Origin: Marivirga arenosa | GTDB lineage: Bacteria > Bacteroidota > Bacteroidia > Cytophagales > Cyclobacteriaceae | NCBI RefSeq assembly: GCF_030503895.2 | Contig: NZ_CP129970.2 | Location: 1,614,001 to 1,678,000, forward strand | DNA: 64,000 bases | Direction of reading: 5' to 3' | In this document: positions 8,497 to 19,633 of the stretch, piece after piece | How positions within the stretch are numbered: position 1 is the stretch's first letter | Layout of the letters: each line of letters opens with the position of its first letter | The notes under the pieces: generated by a model | The model's input: only the letters and a program-made list of their open reading frames with translations | Database searches by the model: none | Told to the model about the DNA's origin: nothing | Program-made: the position numbers and the translations under genes

Positions 8497-10806
8497 TTAG
8501 AATGGATATCCTATGCCAAAATTCCAGTTGATATTTTCTTGTCGCCAGCTTTTGTTTCCTAGTTGAAAACTATCTTGCCATTCAAAGCCTGTAGGTGTTG
8601 GTTTTCTTATTTGTGCGGCCACATCTAATCGAATAACAAAAAACTCAATATCAAGCCTTAAACCTAAACCAGAGCCTATTGCCATTTCATTGATCCAGTT
8701 TGAGCTAATTTGACCATTTCTGTTATCATCATTTCTTAGCCACACATTACCTGCATCAGTGAATACAGCTCCCTTTAGATATGAAATAAGGGGAAAGCGA
8801 TATTCAATATTAGCTTCAATTTTTATATCTCCAGCTTGATCAAAAAAGCTAGTTCCGTCCGTTGTATTTGATGGCTGATAATTTCCTGGCCCTAAACTTC
8901 TGATTGGAAATGCGCGAACAGAATTGGGTCCGCCTGCAAAATACTGCTTAGCATAAGGTAGGCTTACTGAATTTCCATAAGGCAATCCTAAACCTGTAAA
9001 AATTCTGCTCACTAACCTGCTTTTTTCTCCTATATTTTGATAATGTCTTAAGTCAAAATCAAAACGTGAGAATTGTGCATATGACTGGCCCCAGAATCTT
9101 TTGTTGTCTCCTTTTACTCCTCCTAAATTTTGGATTAAAGCTAATGTGTTTCCTGAAAAGTCTGCGCCAAAAGCAAAGTAAAAACGGCTTGATCTTTTGT
9201 TATCAATCAATTGATTTAATTGAAAGTTATAAGTTAAACCTGGTATAAATTGCTGTTCAAAACTTCTTGCTAGGAAAGGATTTGCTGACAATAGATTTAA
9301 GAAAGCACTGCTTTCATTACCCACATCTATATAGTTAATGGAAATCGGATTTAAATTATGAGTAATGTATAAATTTGGACTCCATTCAAATCCATAAACA
9401 GCTAAAAATGAATTTAAATTGAACCACTGTGATCTGTTGAGTAAGTCATAGGATAGTTTAAATTTTGTGGAGGGAACAGAATAAATAAACCGATCCTTTA
9501 GAGGAAATAAAGAAATTAACCTTGGTACTATAAGTTCAGCCGCCACTCCTGTTTCAATGCTGTTAAGGCCAGTTGAGATATTACCCCTATTTATTTGCGC
9601 TTCATAGCCTACTTTACTGCTTAGGCGAAGTGCTTCTCCACCCTTAAATAAGTTTCTATTTAAATATTCAAAGTTTAAAGAAGGACCTACAAAATTATTT
9701 GATTTACTAACAGCTTGAAGTTCCGACCGAAAAGAACGTTTGCTCAATGGAGATAAATATATACTTGCATCAAGTTTCCCTATTCCATTTTCAATCAAGC
9801 TATCTTCTTGGTATCGGATATTGATAAACCTGTAAGTTTTTAGTTGATTTAAACGTTTATTGGTCCACCTTTCGTTGAGAGGATTATAATTTTCTCCTTC
9901 TTTCATAAAAAGGTAGGGATGCATTCTATCAGCTCGAAAAAAATTATGGGATTGAATAAATTCTATTCCCTCAATTGAAGTGGTATCATTTAATTGGCTG
10001 CTATCATTTGAATTTAGGGAATAATTAGGATAGATTTTTATATCATCAATTTTATAAGGAATTAAAGCTAATTCTGAAACTGATTTTTTCACACTTAGCT
10101 TTAAGTTAGCATGATGTGGTAAGCTTGTATTTAGAGTGTCTGCTTCAAAAATCAAATTATCAGCAGTGAAATAATAATATCCATTAGATCTCAAATAATA
10201 AGAAACCTCATCACGTGTATTTTTCAACTTTTGAAGTGAAAAAGGGGAATTTGCTTTGATTGGCTTTTCTTCACGTAAAAAGAGTGTTACAAGACTATCA
10301 AATTCATTTTTTCCAATTCTTTCATATTTAACATCACTAATGATTAATCTATTAGCGACTTTAACATCATATTGAATTAATGCAGTGTTTTTATTCTCTA
10401 TTACCCGATGATTAATTTTATTATTGTAGTAGCCTAAGTTTTCCAATCGATTGTTTATCAACTTTTCTACGCTATTTATATTTACATCCTCGAGTAAAAC
10501 TTCTTTTTCCCCAATTTTTTTATTGATCCATTTTGCTAAGAATTTAGCGCTGCTATCCTGAACTTTTTGGTTGGCCCATAAGCCAATTCTCATTCCACCA
10601 ATTTTCTCGTTAGGTTTTGGTCGATTTACTTCAGCTAAACTGTTAAGTATCTCCTGTTTAAAATTCACCTTATCTGTTTGCTCTAATTTTATTTTTCTTC
10701 CTAGATATAGCTTTTCACCTTCAGCTAATTTTTTAGTGGTATTGCAAGCAATGAATGCAACACTTCCGGATAGAAAAAGGGCGATATGGATAAGCTTTAT
10801 TTTCAA
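8497..10806 (-). CDS. BamA/TamA-like outer-membrane lipoprotein
   Basis: The 769-residue protein has a lipoprotein signal with the lipobox FIAC at about residues 18-21, POTRA-like repeats in the N-terminal half, and a C-terminal beta-barrel containing the Omp85 hallmark AGGPNSVRAFPIRSLGPG (a VRGF-like motif) at about residue 630. The last strand ends in Phe (NFGIGYPF), the usual insertion signal. The start overlaps the stop of the upstream TamB-like gene by four bases, so the two are translationally coupled and very likely form a TamA/TamB-type complex bridging the periplasm for outer-membrane protein or lipid transport. The lipid anchor is a Bacteroidota feature of this pair. Confidence 0.88.
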   Translation of the reverse strand: MKIKLIHIALFLSGSVAFIACNTTKKLAEGEKLYLGRKIKLEQTDKVNFKQEILNSLAEVNRPKPNEKIGGMRIGLWANQKVQDSSAKFLAKWINKKIGEKEVLLEDVNINSVEKLINNRLENLGYYNNKINHRVIENKNTALIQYDVKVANRLIISDVKYERIGKNEFDSLVTLFLREEKPIKANSPFSLQKLKNTRDEVSYYLRSNGYYYFTADNLIFEADTLNTSLPHHANLKLSVKKSVSELALIPYKIDDIKIYPNYSLNSNDSSQLNDTTSIEGIEFIQSHNFFRADRMHPYLFMKEGENYNPLNERWTNKRLNQLKTYRFINIRYQEDSLIENGIGKLDASIYLSPLSKRSFRSELQAVSKSNNFVGPSLNFEYLNRNLFKGGEALRLSSKVGYEAQINRGNISTGLNSIETGVAAELIVPRLISLFPLKDRFIYSVPSTKFKLSYDLLNRSQWFNLNSFLAVYGFEWSPNLYITHNLNPISINYIDVGNESSAFLNLLSANPFLARSFEQQFIPGLTYNFQLNQLIDNKRSSRFYFAFGADFSGNTLALIQNLGGVKGDNKRFWGQSYAQFSRFDFDLRHYQNIGEKSRLVSRIFTGLGLPYGNSVSLPYAKQYFAGGPNSVRAFPIRSLGPGNYQPSNTTDGTSFFDQAGDIKIEANIEYRFPLISYLKGAVFTDAGNVWLRNDDNRNGQISSNWINEMAIGSGLGLRLDIEFFVIRLDVAAQIRKPTPTGFEWQDSFQLGNKSWRQENINWNFGIGYPF

Positions 10807-13800
10807 TTATCTTCTTCAGAATTGCTTTGCCATAATTCATTAAACTTCTCAAATTCTTTACTGAATTGAATGGAGATTCCTGTAATAGTAACTTTTCCTT
10901 CAATTAAGCCTTCAAATTCATTTTTGCGGTAACCTTTGAGTCTATATCTACCATCTTCAGTCAATAAATATTCTACTAAAATATTACCAATTATATCCGT
11001 AGCTTGTTGATTAGTTCTTTGTTGTCCTTCCAGATCAACCTGACTTCCAACTTCCACTCTAAATCGGTTATTAAATAGGTTTTTACTCAGGCTTAAATCT
11101 AGCTGAGTTCGATCTTGAGCAGTGCCGCTTTGGTAGTCTTCATAGGAATTTAAATCTAAGTTTAGATTTACGCCTTTTACATACTGATTGCTTAATTTGT
11201 TGAGTTGATTACTTAAAATTTGACTGGCACTACTTCTAGCTATAGCTTCTGAGTTTGTGCCATTACTGCTACTTCCAGTAGGAAAAAATTGATTGAGCAC
11301 TAATAATGAAAACACCTGTTTATTCAGTCTATTTTCATCAGCATTAATGAACTGAATTTGTTGATACACATTTCCTCCTAATGCACCTTTACTATTTTGA
11401 GGCATGTCTAATCCAAATGAAATTTCTGGTTTCGTTAAATTTCCGTCCACAAAAAGTTGGACTAGAAAAGGCAACCTTTGTTTATATTGAGTTTTTATTT
11501 GTGAGGATGCAGAAGAAATTTGGTCTTCCATTAAAGTATTTACCGCTGTTTCAGTTTTATATATAGCAGTTAAATCCAAGGAAGCTTCATAAGGATCACC
11601 AGACCAACTGATTCTACTGCCAGATTCAATATCAAATCTTCTTTTTACTAGATCGTATAAACTTAATTGATAATATCCATTATCCACTTCCACATTACCG
11701 TTTAGGCTTATGGCGCCATTCTTACGCATGCTAAAATTTAAATCTGTATCGCCAGAAACTGTTAGATAATCACCTCTTTGTTGGTCAACAATCACCTTGA
11801 ATTTTGCATTTTTATCTGTTGTTATAAAAGCATTAATATCAAGTCCTTCAATATCAGAGTTTCTGCTTAATTCTTCAGATTCAGATTTTAATGTATCAGA
11901 GGCTTGGTATGCTTTTTTAAAGCGTACTATTCCTTTTTGTTCAATTATATCTATTTCACTTTCAGGAATAATATAGACTAAATCCGTTTTTTCATTAAGT
12001 CCAATATTTGCCTGAAGTTTTGATTGATTTAGACTTCCTACCCAATTTAAATCTGCGTTGAAGAATGCCTGACCATAAAATAAATCACTTTCTTTTTGAG
12101 TAGTATTCAACAACTGAAAGTTTTCAGCTTTTAGCTTTAGGTCGAAGGCAGGATTAAAAATGTTTTTAGTTGTAAATCTTCCATTAAGAACTAGTTTGTT
12201 TTTCTGCTGATCCAGTATAGTAAAGTTGTTCAATACTATTTTTTCGTTTTTTAGATTTATTTCTTCATCAGGTAATTCGTATGCCATATTAAGATATGGA
12301 AAGAATAAGGAAGCGGATTCAAATTTTAAATTTCCACTATAATCAAATTTTTCTGTATTACCTTTTATGTTGAATTTACCTATTAAGTTTCCACTTGTTT
12401 CTCGAATTAAACCTTCTGAAAAACTTGCTAAAAATGGTAGTGAAACACTGTCCATATCTAATTTAATATCAAAAGTTGGTAATTCATCATTCAAATCTAA
12501 CCATCCTTCAGATCGTAGACTTACTTCACCTACAGAATTGACATTAAACTGATACCTGTTTTCCTTATTTTGCTGTGCATTTACATTCAATACCCCAACA
12601 GCATTATTGTATATTTTCAGGCTATCAATTTTTAAATCTGAAGTAAATGAATTTAGATCTTTCAAATTATTGAGGCGGATATCTCCATCTAAAATTCCAT
12701 TTACAGGACTTTCCTCTGCATTGATAATGGCAAAAATGTTTTCGATTCGAAAGTTTTCAAAGTCTAAGTTAAGTGAAGTAATAGCATTATTGATTGTGGT
12801 CTTTAATTCAAAATATTGCTTATTTCTTTCGAAAATCAGGTTTTGAATTTTAACACTGGAGGCATCAAAATAAATCTCGTTTTCGGGATGTATTTCCCAT
12901 TTTTCAGCATTGAGAATTAAGTTTTCATTTTTGATAGACCAAAAAAGTGAATCTGATTTTCTAAGTGCTACTGCATTAACAGAGAATAAACTATCAGCCA
13001 ACTCATCTTGCAAAAAAAGATTAAAAAATGCTTTTTCAGGTGTAATATCAGTGCTTAATTGAGTTGGAAAAATACTGATATCACCTGAATTGATTCTTTT
13101 GAAATTTGTGTTAATGTGAAACTCATCAGCTGAATTATCAAGCTTTATTGAGAGACTATCTAAATCGATATTTCCATAATGAAACTTTTCGATACTTAAG
13201 TTAAAATCAATCAATTCATTTTCGCTATTATATTTCCCTTTCCCTACCACAGGCTTAAAGTTTACATCAGCGGGTAGAAGAGAAGAAATGCTTTGATTAT
13301 CTTTTAAATTCAAATTAAAAGATAAATCCATAGGGTTTTCAGTATTATCTACTTCAAATATTTTAGCCTTTTGGAGTTTTGATGCCTCTAAATTGTAGTT
13401 AGATAATTCCTGAAAGCTATGGTTAAGTTTTATATCAATAAATGATTCATCTAAACTCAAATAAGCATAAGAGTTTATTGTAGAATTATACGCTTCAAAT
13501 AATACAGGAGGAAATGAATAGCTTTGGTTTGTACTAGTGATTTTTGTATCTGTAAGATTTCCTTTTATTAACTGATAAGCACTATCCAGTTCAATATTTA
13601 TATCTGTTTTTGTAGCTGCAAAGACAGCACTATCAGCAATGCCAAAAGCGAATAGATCTAATTTCTTTATATCTGCATTAATGTTTAGCTTTTGCTTTAC
13701 CGTATCAATATATCCAGTAGTTTTGAAGGACAGGTCGGCTATAGCATCTGAATAATCAGTATTTAAAATGAATTCGTTCTTAATGAGAGAGGCATTTAGA

Positions 13801-15743
13801 CTTATACTTTCCATTTGATTAGATAAATAACTGAAATTATTAATAGCCATAATCAGATTGGTATTCATATCTTTTGGAATAAGTCCTTCACCCTCAATTT
13901 TCAAATCAATATCTGCTGTATTAAATTTTACGGTATCCTGAAGCCACTTTCCCAATTCTAGTTTTGATAATTTAATTTGGGCCTTATAATCACTAGGACT
14001 GTTCGTATTGTAATTCCCTTTAATATCTATTGAACTTTTCTTATCAAGTAAAGCAATTAAATCAGTACTTATTATACCATTTTTATAATTTCCTTTAGCG
14101 TTTAATTCTACCTTTTTAGGATAGTGGTCAGGATACTTAATTGGTATTAAATCATTAAAATCTGAAATAGAAGTGTTAAGGTTAAGATTTTGAATCGATG
14201 CAGAAAGGTTTTCTACATTTTGCCAATTATTGATTTCAGATTTGATAGATAGAGAACTTTCTTTCCCATATAATAAATGCAATTGCTCTACATCTAGTGA
14301 GTTTTCATTTCCTTTTATACCACCATAAATTTTGATTGGTGATTTTGATAATGCTATAATTGTGCTGTCTTTGGCTAAGTCAGGAGAAAAATAATAAGCA
14401 TCTCTAATATTTAAAGAAGTAGGTAACTGTACTTTTAAATTAAAATCTGTTTTATGAAAGCTTCCTTTGATTAATGAATCTATAGAATTGTACTTTACTT
14501 TTAAATTTGATTGTAATATAGAATGATTAGTTTCTAAGTTAATGTCACTAATTGAAATAGTATTATTATCTAGTATAATCCCTCCTGATAAGGTTTTTAA
14601 TTGAAATTGATCTTGATCTTTAGCATTGAATTGGAATGACGAAATATTAATATTATTCGGTTTGTAACGGCCTTCATCTATATGAAAACCTATATTTTGG
14701 TAGGCTAAATAATCAGGATTAAAATAAGGACTAGGTTGAGAATTAGGAAATGATTTAATAATTAAATCCGCTAAATTGAAATTAAATTTGTCAAATTGAA
14801 ACTGGTAGTCAGGAAATTCGAATTTGGAAGGAGCCTTATTTTTTTCAGAAGAGGAAGAATCATTTGTTTGAGCTAAAGTCATATGAAAATGATCAATCTG
14901 GTTATCAAAACTTCCAATAGATAGGGAATTAGTTTTTAGATTTAATTGAGCGTTTTCTAGCTTAATGAAATTAATAAAAGAATTGATATTTAAGCTATCA
15001 AAAATGGTATTATACCTTAAATTAATATCTCGAAAATTAAGCGTACTTAACTTAATCTTAGGTAGAATAACTTCAGATGTATCATTCACTGATTCAGAAA
15101 AGGGCTTAACTTGAGAATAGCCTCCGTTGAGCCCAGTAATTGCAAAATTATCAACATTAAATTCCATACTATCTAAATTGAAATCACTAAAAGCAAGCTT
15201 TAATTTTTTCAATTTTAAATAGGTTTTCAATCCCACTGCAATGTTTTTATACCCTAAGTCAATATTATTTAAAGTGATATTATCAACAATAATAGAAGTG
15301 GGGGATGTGTTTTCACTCTTTTCATTCTGCTTAGTATTTTGCTCGGAAGAAAAGGCTTCAATTATGAATTGATAATTAAAGCTGCTATCGGGTAATTGAT
15401 TATATACTCTTGCAGTTATACCGTCAAGTTCTAAAGATTTAACATATATATTTCCATCTATTAATGGTTTCCAGGCAAGATCCACTAAAATTGATTTTGC
15501 ATATAAAAGGGTGTCATTCCGTTGGTCTTCAGCATATATTCCTTCTATCTGGGCAGCACCTAAAAATGTAATGTACAGTTTATTAATCTCAAACTTTGTG
15601 TGCGTTTTATCGCTCACATAATTTGTAGCATAATTTGTGATTTTTTGCTGAACTGATGGAATTCTTAAGGAAAATATGAAGACCACAAATAGCAATACAA
15701 TGCTAGCTACTATATATGATATGATCTTTGCGGTTCTTTTCAA
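10803..15743 (-). CDS. TamB-like translocation/assembly protein (DUF490)
   Basis: The 1646-residue protein has one N-terminal membrane helix (about residues 7-27), a very long repetitive beta-rich body, and a C-terminal DUF490/TamB domain (about 1270-1630) with features such as NGNVEVDNGYYQLSLYDLVK and NLNLDLNSYEDY. TamB spans the periplasm as a lipid-binding groove and works with TamA or similar Omp85 proteins. Length is in the normal range for Bacteroidota versions. It is the first gene of the operon with the Omp85-like lipoprotein, with a four-base overlap. No truncation is visible. Confidence 0.9.
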   Translation of the reverse strand: MKRTAKIISYIVASIVLLFVVFIFSLRIPSVQQKITNYATNYVSDKTHTKFEINKLYITFLGAAQIEGIYAEDQRNDTLLYAKSILVDLAWKPLIDGNIYVKSLELDGITARVYNQLPDSSFNYQFIIEAFSSEQNTKQNEKSENTSPTSIIVDNITLNNIDLGYKNIAVGLKTYLKLKKLKLAFSDFNLDSMEFNVDNFAITGLNGGYSQVKPFSESVNDTSEVILPKIKLSTLNFRDINLRYNTIFDSLNINSFINFIKLENAQLNLKTNSLSIGSFDNQIDHFHMTLAQTNDSSSSEKNKAPSKFEFPDYQFQFDKFNFNLADLIIKSFPNSQPSPYFNPDYLAYQNIGFHIDEGRYKPNNINISSFQFNAKDQDQFQLKTLSGGIILDNNTISISDINLETNHSILQSNLKVKYNSIDSLIKGSFHKTDFNLKVQLPTSLNIRDAYYFSPDLAKDSTIIALSKSPIKIYGGIKGNENSLDVEQLHLLYGKESSLSIKSEINNWQNVENLSASIQNLNLNTSISDFNDLIPIKYPDHYPKKVELNAKGNYKNGIISTDLIALLDKKSSIDIKGNYNTNSPSDYKAQIKLSKLELGKWLQDTVKFNTADIDLKIEGEGLIPKDMNTNLIMAINNFSYLSNQMESISLNASLIKNEFILNTDYSDAIADLSFKTTGYIDTVKQKLNINADIKKLDLFAFGIADSAVFAATKTDINIELDSAYQLIKGNLTDTKITSTNQSYSFPPVLFEAYNSTINSYAYLSLDESFIDIKLNHSFQELSNYNLEASKLQKAKIFEVDNTENPMDLSFNLNLKDNQSISSLLPADVNFKPVVGKGKYNSENELIDFNLSIEKFHYGNIDLDSLSIKLDNSADEFHINTNFKRINSGDISIFPTQLSTDITPEKAFFNLFLQDELADSLFSVNAVALRKSDSLFWSIKNENLILNAEKWEIHPENEIYFDASSVKIQNLIFERNKQYFELKTTINNAITSLNLDFENFRIENIFAIINAEESPVNGILDGDIRLNNLKDLNSFTSDLKIDSLKIYNNAVGVLNVNAQQNKENRYQFNVNSVGEVSLRSEGWLDLNDELPTFDIKLDMDSVSLPFLASFSEGLIRETSGNLIGKFNIKGNTEKFDYSGNLKFESASLFFPYLNMAYELPDEEINLKNEKIVLNNFTILDQQKNKLVLNGRFTTKNIFNPAFDLKLKAENFQLLNTTQKESDLFYGQAFFNADLNWVGSLNQSKLQANIGLNEKTDLVYIIPESEIDIIEQKGIVRFKKAYQASDTLKSESEELSRNSDIEGLDINAFITTDKNAKFKVIVDQQRGDYLTVSGDTDLNFSMRKNGAISLNGNVEVDNGYYQLSLYDLVKRRFDIESGSRISWSGDPYEASLDLTAIYKTETAVNTLMEDQISSASSQIKTQYKQRLPFLVQLFVDGNLTKPEISFGLDMPQNSKGALGGNVYQQIQFINADENRLNKQVFSLLVLNQFFPTGSSSNGTNSEAIARSSASQILSNQLNKLSNQYVKGVNLNLDLNSYEDYQSGTAQDRTQLDLSLSKNLFNNRFRVEVGSQVDLEGQQRTNQQATDIIGNILVEYLLTEDGRYRLKGYRKNEFEGLIEGKVTITGISIQFSKEFEKFNELWQSNSEEDN

Positions 15744-15817
15744 GTCTGATTAAAATACAATCTTAATGAGTTATAAGAGTATTTCCTAACGAGAACAACT
15801 ATTAGAAGATGTATTGT

Positions 15818-16138
15818 TTAAAAAAGGGATTCCCGATTTACGTAAAACAATACCGCCCAAAATATTAAGGCGGCCCATAAAAAGATTACCAGTATTCCGA
15901 AGAACCAATTTTTTTGATTAGTAAACTTATGTTCTTTTGCCAAAGCACGACAATACGCCATTACATCTTTGGGAATGAGTTTGATAATGAAAAAAATTAA
16001 AATTGGAAGAAGAACAAGGTCATCTAAAATTCCAAGTATAGGAATGAAGTCAGGAATTAAATCAATTGGGCTAAAAGCATAAGCTAAAACAAAAATGATT
16101 AATGCCTTTACATACCAGGCAACTAAATTCTTAACCAA
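15818..16138 (-). CDS. YkvA family (DUF1232) membrane protein
   Basis: The 106-residue protein contains the DUF1232 signature YAFSPIDLIPDFIPILGILDD at about residues 20-40, followed by a second hydrophobic stretch and a C-terminal membrane helix. The family is widespread and of unknown function. It lies downstream of a separate membrane-protein gene on the same strand, with about 90 bases between them. Confidence 0.87.
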   Translation of the reverse strand: MVKNLVAWYVKALIIFVLAYAFSPIDLIPDFIPILGILDDLVLLPILIFFIIKLIPKDVMAYCRALAKEHKFTNQKNWFFGILVIFLWAALIFWAVLFYVNRESLF

Positions 16139-16230
16139 TGCAATTTGTAAAGCACTTATTTCATTAAAGAGTCTATTCGCCCAGGATTTTAATTTTTAAT
16201 AGAAGTTCAATTTAATAATCGTATTCGTAA

Positions 16231-16722
16231 TCAGTCATCATCATATTCAGCTTCTTCTTGTTCCTCGTGTTCTGCTGAGATGTCAGCTCGAATTTCAGTA
16301 TGTCTTATTTCTCCTCCGCTTGTTCCTGTTTTTTGAGCGTAGAATAATGTCACTACAGAGAATACTAATGTTACTATTAAAATGATTCCAGAAAATGACT
16401 TTTGCTTCCAATTAGCCCAAAAACCAATTAGGGAAATACCCCCTAATACATACATCATAATTGAAAAAGTTTCTGCTACTTCCTCATGTTCATGAATAAT
16501 ATCATGACTTATATTTCCCATTTCTTCAACTATTTCTTCAGCTTCTTCTCCTGTGTTAAATGCAAAAAGTGTTAAGATTGCAGCTAAAATAAATAATAAA
16601 TAGGCCGTCTTTTTTAAGATATCAGACTTAAAAACAATCCCTCCGACCATAACGAATAGAGCAATGATAGGAACTATAATGGGGAAATGATTGACTACTA
16701 AATGCCAGTGTGCAGAGTTCAT
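16231..16722 (-). CDS. Hypothetical four-helix membrane protein, DUF2231-like
   Basis: The 163-residue protein begins MNSAHWHLVVNHFPIIVPII, with a His-rich, hydrophobic N-terminus, and has four predicted membrane segments with a charged loop rich in Glu and His (residues 65-85) and a very acidic C-terminal tail. The N-terminal pattern resembles DUF2231-type membrane proteins, but I am not certain. A His-rich acidic loop could bind metal; this is inference. Confidence 0.6.
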   Translation of the reverse strand: MNSAHWHLVVNHFPIIVPIIALFVMVGGIVFKSDILKKTAYLLFILAAILTLFAFNTGEEAEEIVEEMGNISHDIIHEHEEVAETFSIMMYVLGGISLIGFWANWKQKSFSGIILIVTLVFSVVTLFYAQKTGTSGGEIRHTEIRADISAEHEEQEEAEYDDD

Positions 16723-16863
16723 AATTTTAGTTAAGTAAATATTAATTACGGAAATTTAACTATTATAATTTAAAATTAAAAAATAGGCTGACTCAGCTCT
16801 AATTCATTTTATAAAAAAGTAATTCCCTTGATTTAAAACCATTGTTTTGTTGATATTATTGCG

Positions 16864-17466
16864 TTAAAACTTTATTCCAGTTGATATTCCAACCCAAGGT
16901 AGATACTTTGGAAACCACTCAGTTGATTCAGCTAGGCTAATCAAATAGCCCGTAAATCTAAAATAAATTTTATTTGAAGTAAATTGATATCCGATTCCAG
17001 TATTAAATTCTAATTCTGTTTCCCATGATATTTCTGTCTCTTTCACATATGTATTTCTATTTGTAAACAGAAAATTAGATATCCCTACTGTGAAATATAG
17101 TTTGTGATTATCTTTTCCAATAAAATAGTTTCCGTAAATCATTTGAGAAGTACTAATATCAAGATATTTACCGGTCTCTGTCGCACCATTATTATTTCTG
17201 CTAATTTCTCCTCTTTGAAAATTAATTATGCCCAAACCGCAACCAATAGCAAACTGTTCACTGATCAAATATTCGTAATTGAACGAACCCATTAAAAATG
17301 TCCGACCACCAAGTTCAAGATGCACGTATTGTTTTCTTATGTCATCCCCAATTACATATTGAGACCTTTTTATATCTGTGGTATCTTGAGCATTTAAATT
17401 ATGAATTATCAAAACTAGAGACAGGGCAACATAAAACTTTCGAAAATCAATTAAGTGTTTTGTCAT
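16864..17466 (-). CDS. Hypothetical small outer-membrane barrel protein
   Basis: The 200-residue protein has an N-terminal signal peptide ending near residue 26 (HNLNAQ) and alternating polar/aromatic strands typical of an eight-stranded outer-membrane barrel, ending GISTGIKF with a terminal Phe. No family is recognised. It stands alone and reads divergently from the histidine kinase gene. Confidence 0.6.
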   Translation of the reverse strand: MTKHLIDFRKFYVALSLVLIIHNLNAQDTTDIKRSQYVIGDDIRKQYVHLELGGRTFLMGSFNYEYLISEQFAIGCGLGIINFQRGEISRNNNGATETGKYLDISTSQMIYGNYFIGKDNHKLYFTVGISNFLFTNRNTYVKETEISWETELEFNTGIGYQFTSNKIYFRFTGYLISLAESTEWFPKYLPWVGISTGIKF

Positions 17467-17635
17467 GATAATTGCTATTCATCATTAAGTCAATCATATC
17501 AAATGTTTTTCACCGATAACGGTACTTAAGTTAAAAAGATCATTATAGGCTTCTTATATGTTTTTTTTGTAAAGATTTAATATTTATTATTAATAAATTT
17601 ATGCAAATTAAAGAAGTATTTCATTTTGAAATGTT

Positions 17636-19633
17636 ATGAAAAAATTAACTCTATCGATTCTTCTATGGTTTTTTCTTTGCTCTTTCAGCCTTGCATTTCA
17701 AATTCCGGATAGCGTTGAGGTTGAATTGAACCAAGTAGTGGGAGTGGAGAATAAGGTTAACTTTTTGCTTGAGTATGCAGATCAGGCCCTAAAGATTAAT
17801 AATGGGCTTCATTATCAGCTAGCAAATGAAGCTAAAAGGCTTGCATTAACAACTAATGACGAGAACCTTATAGCGAAGGCCGAAAAGCAAATAGGGCTTA
17901 ATATTCAATCCCAAAATTTGCTTGATTCGGCTAGGAATCATTTCCTTCTTATGATCGATAAGTATGGTGAAGCATTAGAAGATAAAATTCTTGCTGGATT
18001 ATACATTGAAGTAGGAGCTACTTATTACTATGAAGCGAATGATAAAATGGCCATTGAATATTGGAAGCGAGCTAATCGTATTATCGAAAAGCTAAACGAT
18101 ACAAAGTTGCTAGCCAAGTTAAGCAATAATATAGGGGCCACCTACGGCTACTTGGGCGACTATAAAAATGCAATTTATTATCTAAAAAATGCGATTAAGT
18201 ATAAGCAGCAGCTAGGCGATAGCGCTTCTTTAGCTTCATCTTACCATAATCTGGGTATTTATATTTCAGAGTTAGCCTCTTACGACTCAGCTCGCTATTT
18301 TTTTTATAAGTCTCTTGAAATCAAGAAAAAATATAATGACAAGAAAGGCTTAGCGAAAACCTATAACAGTTTGGCAGTACTATTTAGTGATGAAGAAAAA
18401 TACGATTCAGCTTTGTTCTATAATTCTAAAGTATTGGCTTTGGATTTGGAAATTGGTGACTCAATAGCCTACTCGATTGATATTGGTAACAGAGCAGGAT
18501 ATTACTTGAAAACATCAAGGTTTAAGGAAGGGATTCAAACAGCAAATAAATCGATTCAACTTCTAAAAGATGTAAAAGCCAAAAGTGATATGTATAAAGT
18601 CATTGCACAATTATATGAGGGTGCAGGTCAATACAAAAAGGCGACTGAAAATTGGGCGAATTATGCGGAATTAAATGATTCCATTATCAGTGCTGAGCGT
18701 GCACAATCCTTGCAGGAATTGCAAGTACAATTTGATACAGAGCTAAAAGAATCAGAAATAGCTAAACTGGAGAGTGAAAATAAGATCCAGCGTCTTCAAC
18801 AGCAGAAGGATAGGCAGTCTAAAATCATGCTTATTGCTATTCTTAGTGCAGTAGCTATCATTGCAATACTGCTATTTCGAAGTTTCAAAAAAGAAAATAG
18901 TGCAAAGAAACTGCTTGATCAGCAGAATAAAGAACTCAAAGAGCTCAACTTCACTAAAGATCGACTCTTTTCCATTATTGGACATGATTTAAAAAGCCCC
19001 TTAAGTTCGTTTCACACCATTACGAAAAGTCTAACTGAAAACTGGGACAAGCTAGAGAAAGAACAACTGAAATCGTTCATTGAAAGCCTGCGTGACTCCT
19101 CCAAAGAGGTGCATGAAATGATGGATAATTTACTTCGTTGGGCGCTTTCACAAACGGGTCAACTCAACTATAAACCACAGCTATTAGAACCAAATGTAGT
19201 GGTAGATGATGCAATTAAACAATTAGAGGTTGCCATTCAAGCCAATGGTCTTACCCTAAATAGGAAATATAATTCTTCAGCAAGTATTCAAGCGGATCAA
19301 GATTATTTAAAAATAATTTTACGAAATCTCTTAAGCAACGCCATAAAATTCTCCTCTATGGGTAAATCCATAGATTTAATTATTGATGAAAACGAGCGCT
19401 ATAGTACCATAAGTATAAAGGATTATGGTGTTGGTATGTCTGAATCTGAGCTTGCGCTCATTTTAAGTGAAAATGGATCAGTTCATGATATTAAAAATTC
19501 TGATAAAAAAGGTACTGGATTAGGCGTAACCCTGTCAAAAGAGCTTCTACAGAAAATGGGTGCCAAACTGGAAATAGAAAGTGAGCAAAATTCAGGTACA
19601 ACATTTAAATTATTATTCCCCAAAGCCGCATGA
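17636..19633 (+). CDS. TPR-containing sensor histidine kinase
   Basis: The 665-residue protein has a signal peptide, an array of tetratricopeptide repeats (about residues 60-380, for example the unit with LAKLSNNIGATYGYLGDYKNA), a membrane helix (about 400-418), a short coiled coil, a HisKA domain with the phospho-acceptor in FSIIGHDLKSPLSSF and a HATPase domain with N-box LRNLLSNAIKFS and G-box GTGLGVTLSKELL. Periplasmic TPRs as the sensor are common in Bacteroidota. The stop codon overlaps the start of the response regulator by four bases, so the two are a coupled two-component pair. The signal sensed is unknown. Confidence 0.93.
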   Translation: MKKLTLSILLWFFLCSFSLAFQIPDSVEVELNQVVGVENKVNFLLEYADQALKINNGLHYQLANEAKRLALTTNDENLIAKAEKQIGLNIQSQNLLDSARNHFLLMIDKYGEALEDKILAGLYIEVGATYYYEANDKMAIEYWKRANRIIEKLNDTKLLAKLSNNIGATYGYLGDYKNAIYYLKNAIKYKQQLGDSASLASSYHNLGIYISELASYDSARYFFYKSLEIKKKYNDKKGLAKTYNSLAVLFSDEEKYDSALFYNSKVLALDLEIGDSIAYSIDIGNRAGYYLKTSRFKEGIQTANKSIQLLKDVKAKSDMYKVIAQLYEGAGQYKKATENWANYAELNDSIISAERAQSLQELQVQFDTELKESEIAKLESENKIQRLQQQKDRQSKIMLIAILSAVAIIAILLFRSFKKENSAKKLLDQQNKELKELNFTKDRLFSIIGHDLKSPLSSFHTITKSLTENWDKLEKEQLKSFIESLRDSSKEVHEMMDNLLRWALSQTGQLNYKPQLLEPNVVVDDAIKQLEVAIQANGLTLNRKYNSSASIQADQDYLKIILRNLLSNAIKFSSMGKSIDLIIDENERYSTISIKDYGVGMSESELALILSENGSVHDIKNSDKKGTGLGVTLSKELLQKMGAKLEIESEQNSGTTFKLLFPKAA